From Atrina japonica (lineage: Eukaryota; Mollusca; Bivalvia; Pterioida; Pinnidae), in contig BROG01000109.1 of NCBI GenBank assembly GCA_030159075.1, positions 410,001-474,000 of the forward strand: DNA of 64,000 bases, in the 5' to 3' direction. A program made the translations under genes and the position numbers. Position 1 is the first letter of the stretch. Every line of letters begins with the position of its first letter. The notes under the pieces were generated by a model. The model searched no databases, was not told the DNA's origin, and was given only the letters and a program-made list of their open reading frames with translations. Below are positions 63,337 through 64,000 of the stretch, one piece after another.

Positions 63337-64000
63337 TTAATCGACGACGACCAACAATTCCTCTCGGACGAACGTTCTTTGAGGCGCCGGTTCCTTGAGC
63401 TGATACAGGTCAATGCCCTGCATTCTGAAATGCCTGTCTATGTCGTGTTTGTCGACGCTCCAGATGGGGTCGGTGGCCCTCCTGCGTCCGCCTTCCAATT
63501 CGCCCGGTTGATACAGATATCTTACTTTCGCAAAGGGACTGATGGGCGGTTGCACTTTATCGACGGGTTCCACCTTTTTGGGCGGGTTGGTCTCTTCATT
63601 GATCGTTTTTACGACTTCTGGTAACCGTTTCACCCATTCTCTGTCTTTGGTTTTCATCTCTTGATCGTATTGATAGCTAAACAACTGTTCACCCAACGTT
63701 CTATTAAATCGTTCGACGATGGCTTGGTCGCGATGAAGGTCGACTCTTCCCCTTCTTATTCTAACACCGTGTCTAGTCATGAGTTTGGAGACGGCGCCCA
63801 TGAATTCGCGACCGGGATCGACTTGTAATAATTTCGGAAACGTCAGACGCCGCTCGTAGATCTTTTCGAAAGCGTCGGTCACTTCTCGACTGTCTTTGGT
63901 CGTCAGCGGTTCCGCTTCTTTGTATCGAGTGCCCACGTCGACCACCGTCAGCGCGTATTTGTACGTTTTCCCATCCACCTTATCGTGCGGCAGATACAAT
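63337..64000 (-). CDS. Polinton integrase (rve family), partial
   Basis: 220 residues visible; the N-terminus lies beyond the window, so the first catalytic Asp is not seen. It reads YLPHDKVDGKTYKYALTVVD, VDPGREFMGAVSKLMTRHG (second Asp) and HRDQAIVERFNRTLGEQ (Glu). The C-terminal part has KVRYLYQPGELEGGRR, DPIWSVDKHDIDRHFRMQG and a last stretch QLKEPAPQRTFVREEL, a chromodomain-like position in this family. There is no stop or frameshift. It is the intact counterpart of the damaged copies at 19.6-21.2 kb and shows that their TAA at QLK replaces a Gln codon. Confidence 0.93.
   Translation of the reverse strand, partial: LYLPHDKVDGKTYKYALTVVDVGTRYKEAEPLTTKDSREVTDAFEKIYERRLTFPKLLQVDPGREFMGAVSKLMTRHGVRIRRGRVDLHRDQAIVERFNRTLGEQLFSYQYDQEMKTKDREWVKRLPEVVKTINEETNPPKKVEPVDKVQPPISPFAKVRYLYQPGELEGGRRRATDPIWSVDKHDIDRHFRMQGIDLYQLKEPAPQRTFVREELLVVVD

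Larger units (their letters stand above)
59555..64000. mobile_element. Polinton/Maverick element (right copy), cut by the window end
   Basis: A plus-strand protein-primed DNA polymerase B (59555-63308) converges with a minus-strand integrase (63337 to beyond 64000). Clearly higher GC and long open frames set it apart from the left copy and from the host DNA. These are the two hallmark enzymes of Polintons. The rest of the element must lie to the right of the window. The left terminal repeat was not found; the (CA)n at 59236 may be close to it. Confidence 0.92.

Overview
This is nuclear DNA from an animal. It is AT-rich, full of microsatellites and crowded with decayed transposons. The mix of repeats points to a marine invertebrate, most likely a bivalve mollusc (an inference): tRNA-derived SINEs ending in GACGTTAAACAACAA, Penelope-like elements, a 2A-bearing non-LTR retrotransposon, Ty3/Gypsy and Polinton/Maverick elements, and one intronless type II membrane glycosyltransferase-like gene of a kind I know mainly from molluscs. 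Only that last gene (55044-56159, minus) looks like an ordinary host gene.

Layout. 0-8 kb: a (TA)n tract, a non-LTR retrotransposon ORF2 on the minus strand (895-4172) and an ORF1-like gene (6770-7876), both broken, with about 2.6 kb of repeat-like DNA between them. 8-13.4 kb: a Penelope fragment, a SINE, and a 1.36-kb tandem duplication bordered by CGTACCC motifs. 13.5-21.6 kb: a decayed AT-rich Polinton with at least eleven small genes and an integrase. One gene is split by a 2.3-kb inverted-repeat transposon, and the integrase end is tandemly duplicated into a chimeric ORF. 21.6-28.7 kb: Penelope remnants, a (CTA)n tract and a 44-bp minisatellite.

28.7-40.1 kb: a nearly complete 8.46-kb LTR retrotransposon (29375-37833). 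It has two 0.96-kb LTRs, a 4-bp target duplication, a primer-binding site and a polypurine tract, but has lost gag, protease and reverse transcriptase. What remains is an integrase and chromodomain whose 3' two thirds are duplicated in tandem. A separate pair of 458-bp direct repeats lies outside it. 40-54 kb: mostly non-coding DNA with MITEs, SINEs, Penelope pieces and several tandem arrays. 54.3-56.2 kb: the glycosyltransferase-like gene, followed downstream by an array of small hairpins. 56.2-59.5 kb: MITEs, microsatellites and otherwise nothing recognisable.

59.5-64.0 kb: part of a second, GC-richer and much better preserved Polinton. A protein-primed family B DNA polymerase on the plus strand converges on an integrase on the minus strand, with 28 bp between stop codons. 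The polymerase N-terminal region sits in another frame, separated by one apparent 1-nt shift. In the Polintons, polymerase and integrase are the replication and integration enzymes; the small genes of the left copy are conserved accessory proteins of unknown function.

No CRISPR array, bacterial operon or rRNA gene was seen. Frameshifts are frequent and many fall in short homopolymers, so true decay and assembly indels cannot be separated from sequence alone.
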